64,000 nucleotides of DNA from Knoellia remsis (GTDB taxonomy: Bacteria > Actinomycetota > Actinomycetes > Actinomycetales > Dermatophilaceae). The position numbers and the translations under genes are program-made. How positions within the stretch are numbered: position 1 is the stretch's first letter; the number at the start of each line of letters is the position of its first letter. Under the pieces are notes generated by a model, which saw nothing but the letters and a program-made list of their open reading frames with translations, was not told the origin of the DNA and did no database searches. The stretch spans positions 1 to 64,000 of the forward strand of contig NZ_PVTI01000013.1 of NCBI RefSeq assembly GCF_003002895.1, read 5' to 3'. Positions 10,885-19,549 of this stretch are shown here, in pieces.

Positions 10885-11640
10885 ATGTCCATGTCCTCCC
10901 GCCGCGTCCTTCGAGCCGGCATCGTTCCTGTCGTCGCCGCGCTGGCTCTCGCCGGCTGTGGCTCCTCCGACTCCGGCGACACCGCCGGAGGCTCGGCGGG
11001 CAGCCCCGCGAAGACCGCCGAGGCGCCGAAGAAGCCCAGCGGCGCCGAGCTCGTCAAGCAGGCCAAGGCCACCGCCCTGGCCGCCAAGAGCGGTCGGGTC
11101 GTCGGGTCGGTCACCGACGAGGGCAAGCAGATGAGCATCGACCTCGCCGGCACGCTCGACGGGACCAACCAGGCCCTCACGATGGGGATGGGCGGCGAGG
11201 GTGAGGCCACGATCCTCACCGTCGGCGGCAAGAACTACATGACCGGCGACACGACGTTCTGGACCACCCAGGCGGGCGCCGAGGCCGCGAAGATGCTCGA
11301 CGGCAAGTACGTCCTCGTCCCGGCCGCCGAGGCCAAGGAGATGGGCGACATGACGCTCAAGGGGCTGCTCGACGAGATCTTCGCGGAGGACATGTCCGCT
11401 CTCGAGAGCGCGAACTCCAAGGTCGAGGAGACGACCGTCGACGGCCAGAAGGCCTACACCCTCTCGGACCGGGTGGGCGGTGGCGGCGCCAGCATGGTCG
11501 TGACCGCCGACGGCAAGGCCACCCTGATCAAGCTCACGGCACCCAAGGACGAGCCGGGCGAGATGACGTTCTCGGAGTGGAACGCAGCCAAGCCGGTCGC
11601 TGCCCCGTCCGCCGACTCCATCATCGAGCCGCCGCAGTGA
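10885..11640 (+). CDS. Lipoprotein, LppX/LprG-like
   Basis: A 251-residue exported lipoprotein: Arg-rich N terminus, hydrophobic core, lipobox LAGC, then a Ser/Gly/Pro linker. The body, with repeated beta-strand patterns (GTLDGTNQALTMGMGGEGEATILTVGGKNYM), resembles the LppX/LprAFG family, which carries lipoglycans or lipids between membrane and envelope in actinobacteria. Two in-frame ATGs (10885 and 10891) are possible; GAGGGG upstream fits either. It is monocistronic, bounded upstream by the sdhB terminator. The family call is moderate; a generic lipoprotein is the safe reading. Confidence 0.7.
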   Translation: MSMSSRRVLRAGIVPVVAALALAGCGSSDSGDTAGGSAGSPAKTAEAPKKPSGAELVKQAKATALAAKSGRVVGSVTDEGKQMSIDLAGTLDGTNQALTMGMGGEGEATILTVGGKNYMTGDTTFWTTQAGAEAAKMLDGKYVLVPAAEAKEMGDMTLKGLLDEIFAEDMSALESANSKVEETTVDGQKAYTLSDRVGGGGASMVVTADGKATLIKLTAPKDEPGEMTFSEWNAAKPVAAPSADSIIEPPQ

Positions 11641-11706
11641 CCCGGGCTGGGGCCTGACCGCGCCCGCTCACCGGTGTGGTCGCCGTGTGTCTGTCAGTCT
11701 GGGTCG

Positions 11707-12051
11707 ATGACGACGTACGTCACGAAACGCATCTACGAGCCCGCGGCCGAGAGCGACGGCTACCGCGTGCTCGTCGACCGGTTGTGGCCGCGTGGGGTGA
11801 GCAAGCAGAAGGCGGCCCTCGACGCGTGGGCGAAAGACCTTGCCCCGAGCACCGAGCTGCGGCGCTGGTTCGGGCACGTACCGGAGCGGTTCGAGGAGTT
11901 CGCGAAACGCTATCGGGCCGAGCTCGACGACAACCCCGCACTCCCGGAGGCACGCGAGATCTGGGAGCAACACGAACGGGTCACGCTGCTCTACGGCGCC
12001 CGCGACGAGACCCACAACGAGGCCGTCGTCCTGCGCGACTTCCTCACCTAG
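11707..12051 (+). CDS. DUF488 family protein
   Basis: A 114-residue protein with the conserved DUF488 signature YRVLVDRLWPRGVSK near the N terminus, WAKDLAPSTELRRWFGH in the middle, and VTLLYGARDETHNEA near the end. The biochemical role of this family is unknown. ATG 11707 was chosen because the family begins just before the IYEP segment. Its stop TAG shares the palindrome CTAG with the stop of the convergent CPBP gene. Confidence 0.88.
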   Translation: MTTYVTKRIYEPAAESDGYRVLVDRLWPRGVSKQKAALDAWAKDLAPSTELRRWFGHVPERFEEFAKRYRAELDDNPALPEAREIWEQHERVTLLYGARDETHNEAVVLRDFLT

Positions 12052-12800
12052 AGCCAGCCGACGCGGTCCTTGAGCAGCGCGTAGCCGACGAAGGCGACGA
12101 CGTCGAGCAGGGTGTGCGCGACGACGAGGGGTCCGACCCGTTTCGTGCGGGTGTAGAGCCAGCCGAAGACCAGCCCCATGACGACGTTGCCGACGAACCC
12201 GCCGAAGCCCTGGTAGAGGTGGTAGGTGCCGCGAATCACCGCTGAGGTCAGCATGATTCGCCACGTCGACCAGCCGGCCTGCCCCCAGCGCTTGAAGAGG
12301 TAGCCGACCATGACGACCTCCTCGAGCACGGCGTTCTGCACCGAAGCGAGGACGAGGACGGGCAGGGCCCACCACGTCTCGCCGAGGTTCGCCGCGGCGA
12401 TGGTCGTGTTGAGGTCGAGGCCGCGCGCGACGAAGTAGAGGCCGAGGCCGGGGATGCCGATCACGGCGGTGAGCAGGACGCCGCGCCAGAGGTCCTGCCA
12501 CGGCTTGGTGAAGTCGGCGCCCATGCCGAACCGGGCGCGCGGGTCGTCGCGCGTCAGCAGATGGAGCGCGAGCGCGACCGGGACGAGGGCAAGACCGATC
12601 TGGGCGAGCTGGTAGGCGAGGTCGAGCCACGGCCGGTCGGGTGTGACCGCCGAGTTCATCGCGGTCGTCTGCTCGCCGAGGGGCTGACCGGCGGTGAGCT
12701 TGCGGAGCAACGAGAGCACCGCCCACACGGCGGACGCGCCGAGGGAGACACCGAGGACGAGCCATGTCTCGGTGAGGTGCCGGCGCCGCATGCGCCACAT
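12048..12800 (-). CDS. CPBP family intramembrane metalloprotease
   Basis: A 250-residue membrane protein with about seven hydrophobic segments. The catalytic signature of the CAAX prenyl protease 2/bacteriocin-processing family is present as EEVVMVGYLFKR (Glu pair plus later Arg), then TYHLYQG and VVAHTLLDVV supplying two His residues. Bacterial members are called CPBP or Abi proteins; substrates are generally unknown and bacteriocin self-immunity is one documented role. It converges with the DUF488 gene, overlapping by four bases. Confidence 0.82.
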   Translation of the reverse strand: MWRMRRRHLTETWLVLGVSLGASAVWAVLSLLRKLTAGQPLGEQTTAMNSAVTPDRPWLDLAYQLAQIGLALVPVALALHLLTRDDPRARFGMGADFTKPWQDLWRGVLLTAVIGIPGLGLYFVARGLDLNTTIAAANLGETWWALPVLVLASVQNAVLEEVVMVGYLFKRWGQAGWSTWRIMLTSAVIRGTYHLYQGFGGFVGNVVMGLVFGWLYTRTKRVGPLVVAHTLLDVVAFVGYALLKDRVGWL

Positions 12801-12868
12801 CCTGCCCGGTGTGCCTGAGCGCGAGGTGTGACTCGCGCCGAGGCGTCCGGAGTGGGTTCAGCTCGGGA

Positions 12869-13090
12869 TCAGTGGCTGCCGACGGGGCGCAGCTGACGGG
12901 TCGACGCTGCGGTGGTGGCGGCGACCGGAGCCTGCGACACGGTGCTGTCGGACGTGGCGACGCCGGTGGCCCGGCTGCGGCGGATGTCGGTGACGGCCCA
13001 AGCGGTGAGGGCGACGACGGCGATGCCGGCGACGACGGTGAGGACGAGCAGGGCAGTGGTGATGGTGGCGAGGCCGGTGAGAGGTCCCAT
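12869..13090 (-). CDS. Small membrane protein under TetR control
   Basis: A 73-residue protein with one long N-terminal hydrophobic helix (about residues 8-35) and a Ser/Thr/Ala-rich tail. I do not recognise a family. A good ribosome site (AAAGGA) precedes ATG 13090. Directly upstream are two CTACN4GTAG palindromes shared with the divergent TetR gene, so it is probably the main target of that repressor. Function unknown. Confidence 0.65.
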   Translation of the reverse strand: MGPLTGLATITTALLVLTVVAGIAVVALTAWAVTDIRRSRATGVATSDSTVSQAPVAATTAASTRQLRPVGSH

Positions 13091-13103
13091 GGCGTGTCCT
13101 TTC

Positions 13104-13139
13104 TTCTACGTCTGTAGAAAGAATACTACACCTGTAGAA
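13104..13139. promoter_or_regulatory. Two CTAC-N4-GTAG operators, TetR type
   Basis: CTACGTCTGTAG (13106-13117, extended to TTCTAC..GTAGAA) and CTACACCTGTAG (13126-13137) lie 20 bp centre to centre, close to two helical turns, in the 87-bp gap between the divergent small membrane protein and TetR genes. Paired dyads between divergent genes are the usual arrangement of TetR autoregulation. Confidence 0.8.
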
Positions 13140-13177
13140 GTCGGTGCGCCAACTCCGCCTCCTCCCTGCAGGGCACA

Positions 13178-13798
13178 ATGGGCTGGATGGCAACGACGCA
13201 GACCACCGAGCCCACCCTCCGTGCCACGGGCGGCGGGCGGCGAGCCGAGCTGCTCGATGCCGCCGTCTCCGTGCTGTCGGACGCGGGCATGCGCGGCCTG
13301 ACCCACCGGGCGGTCGATGCGGAGGCGGGACTGCCGGAGGGCACGTGCTCGGCCTACTTCCGCTCGCGCGAGGCCCTGCTCATCGGCCTGGCCGAGCACG
13401 TCCGGGACCAACTGACGCGTGACGTCGACGCCCTCACCTCGAGCGCCACCGACCACGCCGACGACCCCGACGCGCTGGCGACCGAGGTCACCGACCTCGC
13501 CCTGCGCTGGCTGCGGCGCCCGGCGGTTCTGCGCGCCCTCGCCGAGCTCGCCCTCGAGGCGCCCCGTCGGCCCCCACTGCTCGAGGTCTTCGAGGTGTGG
13601 CGCACCGGCATCGTGACGCTCGTGAGCCGCATCGTCGTCGCGAGCGGACGCACTGACGCCGATGTGGCCGCTCCCGCCGCCGTCGCCGCCATCGAGGGAG
13701 TCCTCGCCTCGGCGACGCGCCTGCCGGCCGCGCAGCGGGAACCGTTCGTGCGCACCGCGATCGCGGTCCTCGTCCGCGGATTCCACGAGAGCCGCTGA
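13178..13798 (+). CDS. TetR family transcriptional regulator
   Basis: A 206-residue regulator. The N-terminal helix-turn-helix spans RRAELLDAAVSVLSDAGMRG with recognition region THRAVDAEAGLPEGTCSAYF (about residues 20-67), followed by an all-alpha ligand domain. A second in-frame ATG at 13187 could also be the start. It faces the small membrane protein gene across two matching operators, so self-regulation and repression of that gene are likely. The inducing ligand is not predictable. Confidence 0.88.
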   Translation: MGWMATTQTTEPTLRATGGGRRAELLDAAVSVLSDAGMRGLTHRAVDAEAGLPEGTCSAYFRSREALLIGLAEHVRDQLTRDVDALTSSATDHADDPDALATEVTDLALRWLRRPAVLRALAELALEAPRRPPLLEVFEVWRTGIVTLVSRIVVASGRTDADVAAPAAVAAIEGVLASATRLPAAQREPFVRTAIAVLVRGFHESR

Positions 13799-13861
13799 CC
13801 TCTCGTCCCCGTCGCTCGATGTCGTGCCCGCGCGGGCACGATGCGACGAACGAGATGGGTC

Positions 13862-14479
13862 TCAGGGGGTTCGGTATGCCGTCCGCTCGCCGTAGTGGGC
13901 GTCGCGCCGCTTGCGCCACCTGCGGACCTTGAGCCACATCCACACGAGCAGCCAGGCGAGGGCGATGAGCGCGACGATGACGAGGATGGGGATGAAGATC
14001 GCGACGAGCGAGAGCCCGATCGAGCCCGCGTCCTCCGCGGTCGAGACGACCGGTGCCCCGGCGCCCAAGGTGCCGGCGTTGATCGCGGGTCGGGCGGCCA
14101 TCTTGCCCGTGTGGACCAGGCCCGAGACGACGATGCCGAGGACGACGCCGATCCACGGGTTGTCCTTCATGAACGCGGACTGGTCGAGGTTGTCCGCCGC
14201 GTTGGTCGCCGCGAAGATGAGCCCGCCCATGCTCGGCCGGATGAAGGTCTGGATCGTGTCGTTGACCGTGTCGATCGCCGGGATCTTGTCGAGCACGACC
14301 TCCGTGAGGAGGAGCACCGCGCCCACGCCGATCGCCCACGGCGACTCGATCCACGAGAACCCCTCGGGCAGCGTGATGACGTCGGTGAACCGCGCCATGA
14401 GCGCGACGATCATGAACGGGATGTAGGCGTTGAGCCCCGCCGCGGCGGAGAGCCCCATGCCCGTGAGTGCGGCCAGCAT
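13862..14479 (-). CDS. DUF4126 membrane protein
   Basis: A 205-residue membrane protein. The N terminus MLAALTGMGLSAAAGLNAYIP matches the DUF4126 start, with further conserved blocks around TEVVLDKIPAIDTVNDTIQTF, and a C-terminal hydrophobic helix followed by a strongly basic tail. A longer reading to 14539 exists, but AAGGAGGTCGAG sits directly before ATG 14479, so I use that start. Function of the family is unknown. It ends in a GTATGCC heptamer that overlaps the last codons. Confidence 0.82.
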   Translation of the reverse strand: MLAALTGMGLSAAAGLNAYIPFMIVALMARFTDVITLPEGFSWIESPWAIGVGAVLLLTEVVLDKIPAIDTVNDTIQTFIRPSMGGLIFAATNAADNLDQSAFMKDNPWIGVVLGIVVSGLVHTGKMAARPAINAGTLGAGAPVVSTAEDAGSIGLSLVAIFIPILVIVALIALAWLLVWMWLKVRRWRKRRDAHYGERTAYRTP

Positions 14480-14598
14480 CTCGACCTCCTTGTCCGTGCT
14501 CGCCGTGGCTGGCGTGGCGGGCACCTGTGTCGAGGTCATGTCTACTCGATGAGACCCCCGTTTGCGGGTTCCGCGACGTCAGCACCGACGATGGGGCG

Positions 14599-15366
14599 AT
14601 GAGCTACTTCCGGCGCATCGGTGAGTCGACGTGGGAGCCGACCGAGCACGTGCAGGGCGCATGGAACCTCGACGAACAGCACGTCGCCCCGGCGCTCGGC
14701 GTCCTCGCCCACGCCGTCGAGGCCGACCGTGACTCCCGCCGAGACGACGGGCTCGTCCTCGGGCGGTTGTCGTGGGACATCCTCGGCACTCTGCCGATGG
14801 AACCCTGCGAGGCCGAGGTCCGGGTGCTGCGACCCGGGCGCACCATCGAGCTCGTCGAGGCCGTCCTGTCCCACGGGGGCCGTCCCGCCGTCTCGTTGCG
14901 GGCGTGGCTCCTCGCCACGCGCGACACCGCAGCGGTGAGCGGAAGCCCGCTGGCCGGCATACCGGCTCCGGACGAGACGCCTGCATGGGACCCGACCACG
15001 GTCTGGCCGGGAGGCTTCATCGCGTCGGTCGAGCTGCGGCGCGCTCAGGTCGAGCCCGGGCGAGCGGCGTTCTGGGTGCGCTCCGACGTGCCGCTCGCCG
15101 ACGAGCCTGTGAGCGAGCTCGCCCGCGCCGCAGGGCTGTTCGACATCGCGAACGGCATGACGGTGCGCGAGAGCCCGCAGGAGGTGCACTTCCCCAACCT
15201 CGACCTCACGGCGCACGTCTACCGTGAGCCGGCGGGGGAGTGGCTCGGCTTCGACACGAGCGTCTCGTTCGGGTCGTCCGGCGTCGGCCTGACGTCGTCG
15301 GTGCTGCACGACGAGACCGGCCCCTTCGGGACGATGTCCCAGATCCTCACCGTCCGCCCTCGGTGA
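14599..15366 (+). CDS. Acyl-CoA thioesterase-like (TesB/hotdog) protein
   Basis: A 255-residue double-hotdog protein: an N-terminal half with LSWDILGTLPMEPCEAEVRVLRPGRTIEL and a C-terminal half with ELARAAGLFDIANGM, FPNLDLTAHVYREPAGEWLGFD, as in thioesterase-like superfamily proteins (PF13622 type). It probably hydrolyses an acyl-CoA; the substrate is not known. It is divergent from DUF4126 and converges on rtcB, with a motif-built terminator between. Confidence 0.8.
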   Translation: MSYFRRIGESTWEPTEHVQGAWNLDEQHVAPALGVLAHAVEADRDSRRDDGLVLGRLSWDILGTLPMEPCEAEVRVLRPGRTIELVEAVLSHGGRPAVSLRAWLLATRDTAAVSGSPLAGIPAPDETPAWDPTTVWPGGFIASVELRRAQVEPGRAAFWVRSDVPLADEPVSELARAAGLFDIANGMTVRESPQEVHFPNLDLTAHVYREPAGEWLGFDTSVSFGSSGVGLTSSVLHDETGPFGTMSQILTVRPR

Positions 15367-15383
15367 CGCCGACGGCACATGCA

Positions 15384-15425
15384 GGTATGCCGTGTGGTCC
15401 CGCAATGGGGACCACACGGCATACC
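15384..15425. terminator. Bidirectional terminator from an inverted GTATGCC pair
   Basis: Perfect 18-bp arms (15384-15401 and 15408-15425) with a 6-base loop, between the convergent thioesterase and rtcB genes. The outer end of each arm is the dispersed heptamer (GGTATGCC and GGCATACC). It would serve both strands. Confidence 0.85.
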
Positions 15426-15443
15426 GTGCCTGACCAGGCGCGC

Positions 15444-16613
15444 TCAGTCGCCCTTGACGTTGACGACCTGCCGCAGCGTGTGCCGGACCCTGACGAGGTC
15501 GGCGGCGTCGGCCATGACCTGGTCGATGTCCTTGTAGGCGCCCGGGATCTCGTCGACGAAGGCCTCCGAGTCCTTGTACTCGATGCCGACCATCGCCTCA
15601 CGCAGCTCGTCCCGGCTGAACTTCCGCCGGGCTGCGCTCCGTGAGAACTGCCGCCCCGCACCGTGCGGTGCCGAGTTGAGGGACACACGGTTGCCGAGAC
15701 CCTCGACGACGTAGGACCGCGTGCCCATCGAACCGGGGATGAGGCCGGGCTGGCCCTCCCGCGCCTCGATGGCGCCCTTCCGCGAGACCCACACCTTCTT
15801 GCCCCAGTGCTTCTCCTCCTGGGTGAAGTTGTGGTGGCAGTTGACCCGCTCCTGCTCCTGCACGGCCGTCCCGAGGAACTCGCCGAGCTGCCGCAGCATC
15901 CGGTCCATCATCTCGTCCCGGTTGAGCAGGGCGTAGTGCTGCGCCCACCGGAGCTCGCGGATGTAGGCCCAGAACTCGTCCGTCCCCTCGACGAGGTAGG
16001 CGAGGTCCTTGTCGGGGAGCGAGATCCAGTACCGGTCCATGAGGCGGCGAGCGATCGCGATGTGGTGCTGCGCGATCTTGTTACCCACGCCCCGGGACCC
16101 GGAGTGCAGGAACGCCCAGACCCGGTCCTGCTCATCGAGGCTGAACTCGGCGAAGTGGTTGCCCGAGCCCAGGGTCCCCAGCTGCACCCGCCACCGGGCG
16201 GCCCGCTGGTCGGGGTCGAAGCCGGCGTCGACGGCCAGCGCCTCGAGCTCGGCGACCCGGGGCTCTGCGGTCGCGACGACCTTGCGGTTGGCGGCACCCG
16301 CCGAGAGCGGGATGGCCCGCTCGACGGCCTCCCGCAGGGGCGTCAGCGACCGGTCACCCAGGTCGTCGCGCACGAACTGGGTTCGCACCGCGATCATGCC
16401 GCAGCCGATGTCGACGCCCACGGCAGCCGGGATGATCGCCCGCTCGGTCGGGATGACCGAGCCGACGGTCGCACCCAGTCCGAGGTGGGCATCGGGCATG
16501 AGCGCGAGGTGCGGGAACACGAAGGGCAGCTCCGAGGTGCGCTGGGCCTGCTCCTTGGTCGAGTCTTCGAGGATGGAGGCCCAGTTCATGAGCCGGGGGG
16601 TGATCTGCTTCAT
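15444..16613 (-). CDS. rtcB: RtcB family RNA ligase
   Basis: A 389-residue protein of the GTP- and Mn-dependent ligase family that joins 2',3'-cyclic-phosphate or 3'-phosphate ends to 5'-OH RNA. Metal and GMP-site motifs are present: GVDIGCGM, GSGNHFAEFS, HSGSRGVGNK, CHHNF and, near the C terminus, SAPHGAGRQFSRSAA with the His that takes GMP. GTRSYVVEG is also conserved. AGGAGG stands eight bases before ATG 16613. No archease or RtcA gene is adjacent. RNA repair is the likely job. Confidence 0.93.
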   Translation of the reverse strand: MKQITPRLMNWASILEDSTKEQAQRTSELPFVFPHLALMPDAHLGLGATVGSVIPTERAIIPAAVGVDIGCGMIAVRTQFVRDDLGDRSLTPLREAVERAIPLSAGAANRKVVATAEPRVAELEALAVDAGFDPDQRAARWRVQLGTLGSGNHFAEFSLDEQDRVWAFLHSGSRGVGNKIAQHHIAIARRLMDRYWISLPDKDLAYLVEGTDEFWAYIRELRWAQHYALLNRDEMMDRMLRQLGEFLGTAVQEQERVNCHHNFTQEEKHWGKKVWVSRKGAIEAREGQPGLIPGSMGTRSYVVEGLGNRVSLNSAPHGAGRQFSRSAARRKFSRDELREAMVGIEYKDSEAFVDEIPGAYKDIDQVMADAADLVRVRHTLRQVVNVKGD

Positions 16614-16765
16614 CGCGCACCTCCTAGGGCGCCGTGGTGGTGTTGTGCCGCCCGCGTCCGGACGGCAGCGGGCGCGGAGAAGCGTGACAGGTGGCCGACC
16701 GCCTCGGCGAGCGAATTACGCGCGGCGCGCGAACGGCATACTCACGCGGACGGCATACTCAATCC

Positions 16766-16837
16766 GGCTCGCGAGCCGTCGGCTCGTTCGTCAGCCGGAT
16801 CGATCCGGCTCACGAGCACGTGTGCGGCTCGCGAGCC
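16766..16837. repeat. 72-bp triple-palindrome element, copy B
   Basis: GGCTCGCGAGCC (16766-16777), 17 bp, CCGGATCGATCCGG (16795-16808), 17 bp, GGCTCGCGAGCC (16826-16837). All three palindromes are perfect. Compared with copies C-E, both outer palindromes carry the paired change T to C and A to G, so dyad symmetry is kept. Outer flanks ATCC and GGAT extend the symmetry. Two GGCATACTC repeats lie just upstream (16736-16759). It lies in the divergent gap rtcB/metG. Confidence 0.92.
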
Positions 16838-16870
16838 GGATCGGGCAGGAACCCGTTTGCGTCGCCCGCC

Positions 16871-16882
16871 TAGGATTCACGG
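16871..16882 (+). promoter_or_regulatory. Candidate leaderless metG promoter (-10)
   Basis: TAGGAT at 16871-16876 lies six bases before the GTG start of metG. This fits the TANNNT-N6/7-RTG arrangement of leaderless actinobacterial genes. No clear ribosome site is present, and no good -35 box is visible. Confidence 0.45.
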
Positions 16883-18685
16883 GTGAGCACAATCCTCAGC
16901 GCTGTCGCCTGGCCCTACGCCAACGGGCCGCGCCACCTCGGCCACGTCGCCGGGTTCGGCGTGCCCTCGGACGTCTTCAGCCGCTACATGCGGATGGCTG
17001 GCCACGACGTGCTCATGGTCAGCGGCAGCGACGAGCACGGCACCCCGATCCTCGTCCTCGCGGACAAGGCGGGCGTCACGCCGCAGGAGTTCGTCGACAC
17101 CAACCACGCGATCATCGCCAGCGAGCTCGCCGACCTCGGCTGCTCCTACGACCTCTACACCCGCACGACCACGGTCAACCACGAGCAGGTCGTCCAGGAG
17201 CTGTTCACCCGCTGCCTCGACAACGGCTACTTCATCGTCCAGAGCCAGCTCGTCGCGCTCGAGCCGAGCACCGGCCGCACCCTGCCCGACCGCTACATCG
17301 AGGGCACCTGTCCGATCTGCGGCTACACCGAGGCCCGCGGCGACCAGTGCGACAACTGCGGCAACCAGCTCGAGCCGTCCGACCTCATCGACCCCAGGAG
17401 CAAGGTCACCGGCGCCACGCCGAACTTCACCGAGACCGAGCACTGGTTCCTCGACCTGCCCGCGCTCGCCGACGCGCTGCGTGAGTGGCTCGAAGGACGC
17501 GAAGCCAGCGGCACGTGGCGGCCCAACGTCATCAAGTTCAGCCTCAACATCCTCGACGAGATCCGTCCGCGCGCGATGACCCGCGACATCGACTGGGGCA
17601 TCCCGCTGCCGGGCGAGCTCGCGACGCGCTACCCCGACAAGCGGCTCTACGTCTGGTTCGACGCCGTCATCGGCTACCTCTCGGCGTCCATCGAGTGGGC
17701 CCGCCGGCTCGGCGACGACGACCGCTGGCGCACCTGGTGGAACGACCCCGAAGCGCTGTCCTACTACTTCATGGGCAAGGACAACATCACCTTCCACAGC
17801 CAGATCTGGCCGGCGGAGCTGCTCGCGTACGCCGGTCGCGGCGCCAAGGGTGGTGAGCCCGGTGAGTTCGGGGTGCTGAACCTGCCGACCGAGGTCGTGA
17901 GCAGCGAGTACCTCACGATGGAGGGCAAGCAGTTCTCGACGTCGCGCAGCGTCGTCATCCTCATCCGTGACGTCCTCGACCGCTACGGGCCCGACGCGAT
18001 CCGGTACTTCATCTGCGCCGCGGGCCCCGAGAACCAGGACAGCAACTTCACCTGGGCCGAGTTCGTGCAGCGCAACAACTCCGAGCTCGTCGCCGGCTGG
18101 GGCAACCTCGTCAACCGCGCCGGTGCGATGGTCGCGAAGAACTTCGGTGAGATCCCGCAGCCGGGCCCGCTCGAGCCCGTCGACGAGGCCGTGCGTGCCG
18201 CCACCCTCACGGCGTTCGACACCGTCGGCGACCTGCTCGGCAAGCAGCGGGTCAAGGCCGCGATCGCCGAGGCGATGCGGGCCGTGGGGGACGTCAACAA
18301 GTACGTCGCCGACACCGAGCCGTTCCGGCTCAAGGGTGAGGGCGAGCGGGAGCGGCTCGCGACGGTGCTGCACACGCTGGTGCAGTGCGTGAGCGACCTC
18401 AACACGATCCTCGCGCCGTTCCTGCCGCACGCGTCGAACCGGGTGCACGCGTTCCTCGGCGGCGAGGGCGAGTTCATGCCCATGCCGCGCATCGAGGACG
18501 TCCACGGGCTCGACTCCGACAGCGACCGGACCTACCCGATCATCACCGGCGACTACTCCGCCACGCCGCGCTGGGAGTCGCGCCCGGTCGTCGTCGGGAC
18601 GCCGATCGCCAAGCCGACGGGCGTCTTCGCCAAGCTCGACGAGTCCGTCGTCGACGAGGAGCTGGCCCGACTCGAGCAGGCCTGA
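16883..18685 (+). CDS. metG: Methionyl-tRNA synthetase
   Basis: A 600-residue class I synthetase charging tRNA-Met. The HIGH signature appears as PRHLGH near residue 15, the zinc knuckle as [18 protein letters not shown] near residues 140-160, and the KMSKS loop as KQFSTS near 350. There is no C-terminal tRNA-binding (EMAPII-like) dimerisation domain, as usual for actinobacterial MetG. GTG start follows a -10-like box, so translation is probably leaderless. tatD follows 12 bp later on the same strand. Confidence 0.96.
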   Translation: MSTILSAVAWPYANGPRHLGHVAGFGVPSDVFSRYMRMAGHDVLMVSGSDEHGTPILVLADKAGVTPQEFVDTNHAIIASELADLGCSYDLYTRTTTVNHEQVVQELFTRCLDNGYFIVQSQLVALEPSTGRTLPDRYIEGTCPICGYTEARGDQCDNCGNQLEPSDLIDPRSKVTGATPNFTETEHWFLDLPALADALREWLEGREASGTWRPNVIKFSLNILDEIRPRAMTRDIDWGIPLPGELATRYPDKRLYVWFDAVIGYLSASIEWARRLGDDDRWRTWWNDPEALSYYFMGKDNITFHSQIWPAELLAYAGRGAKGGEPGEFGVLNLPTEVVSSEYLTMEGKQFSTSRSVVILIRDVLDRYGPDAIRYFICAAGPENQDSNFTWAEFVQRNNSELVAGWGNLVNRAGAMVAKNFGEIPQPGPLEPVDEAVRAATLTAFDTVGDLLGKQRVKAAIAEAMRAVGDVNKYVADTEPFRLKGEGERERLATVLHTLVQCVSDLNTILAPFLPHASNRVHAFLGGEGEFMPMPRIEDVHGLDSDSDRTYPIITGDYSATPRWESRPVVVGTPIAKPTGVFAKLDESVVDEELARLEQA

Positions 18686-18697
18686 GGCCCCGCCACG

Positions 18698-19549
18698 ATG
18701 AGCACCTCGAGCACCCCGACGCGCAGCGTCGTCCCGGACCTGCCGGACCCGCTGCCGATCCCTGTCGTCGACAACCACACCCACCTCGACATCGAGCGTG
18801 AGGGTGTGGCGGTCGACGTGGCGGACCTGCTCGAGCGGGCCGCGTCCGTCGGGGTGGACCGGGTGGTCCAGATCGGCTGCGACCTCGAGGCCGCGCGTCA
18901 GACCGTCGAGATGGTCGACCGGTATGCCGGGATGCTGGGTGGCGTGGCCCTCCACCCCAACGAGGTGCCCGGGTTGGCCGAGAAGGGAAGTCTCGACGCG
19001 GCATACACGGAGATCGAGGAGCTGGCCCGGCACCCGCGCGTGCGCGTCGTCGGCGAGACGGGGCTCGACTACTTCCGCACCGGTCCGGAGGGGCAGGGCG
19101 TGCAGCAGGACAGCTTCCGCTGGCACATCGACCTCGCCAAGCGTCTCGACAAGGCGCTGCAGATCCACGACCGCGATGCCCACGCCGACGTGCTGCGCAT
19201 CCTCGACGAGGAGGGCGCGCCGGAAACCACTGTGCTGCACTGCTTTTCGGGTGACGTCGCGATGGCGCAGGAGTGCGTCGACAAGGGCTACCACCTCTCC
19301 TTCGCGGGCACCGTGACGTTCAAGAACGCGCACGCGCTGCGCGACGCGCTGTCCGTGACGCCGCTCGACCGGGTGCTGGTCGAGACCGACGCGCCCTACC
19401 TCACGCCGCATCCGCACCGCGGCGCGATCAACGCCCCACACCTCGTCCCGCTCACGGTCCGGGTCATGGCGGGCGTGCTCGGGGTCGCCGTTCCCACGCT
19501 GTGCGAGGCGCTGTCGGAGAACTCGAAACGCGTCTACGGCCCCTGGTGA
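18698..19549 (+). CDS. tatD: TatD family metal-dependent deoxyribonuclease
   Basis: A 283-residue TIM-barrel hydrolase. Metal ligands are visible in DNHTHLD, GETGLDYFR, QIHDRDAH, VLHCFSGD and VETDAPYL. The family degrades DNA 3' to 5' and acts in repair and D-Tyr-tRNA related quality control. It is downstream of metG, as in many actinobacteria. A 16-bp near-perfect tandem duplication covers its stop codon (19540-19571). Confidence 0.93.
   Translation: MSTSSTPTRSVVPDLPDPLPIPVVDNHTHLDIEREGVAVDVADLLERAASVGVDRVVQIGCDLEAARQTVEMVDRYAGMLGGVALHPNEVPGLAEKGSLDAAYTEIEELARHPRVRVVGETGLDYFRTGPEGQGVQQDSFRWHIDLAKRLDKALQIHDRDAHADVLRILDEEGAPETTVLHCFSGDVAMAQECVDKGYHLSFAGTVTFKNAHALRDALSVTPLDRVLVETDAPYLTPHPHRGAINAPHLVPLTVRVMAGVLGVAVPTLCEALSENSKRVYGPW

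Noticed and set aside
12869-13139. Bacteriocin precursor processed by the adjacent CPBP protease
   Set aside because: The 73-residue protein lacks a double-Gly or other leader and looks like an ordinary single-helix membrane protein; the CPBP gene is not coregulated with it on present evidence.
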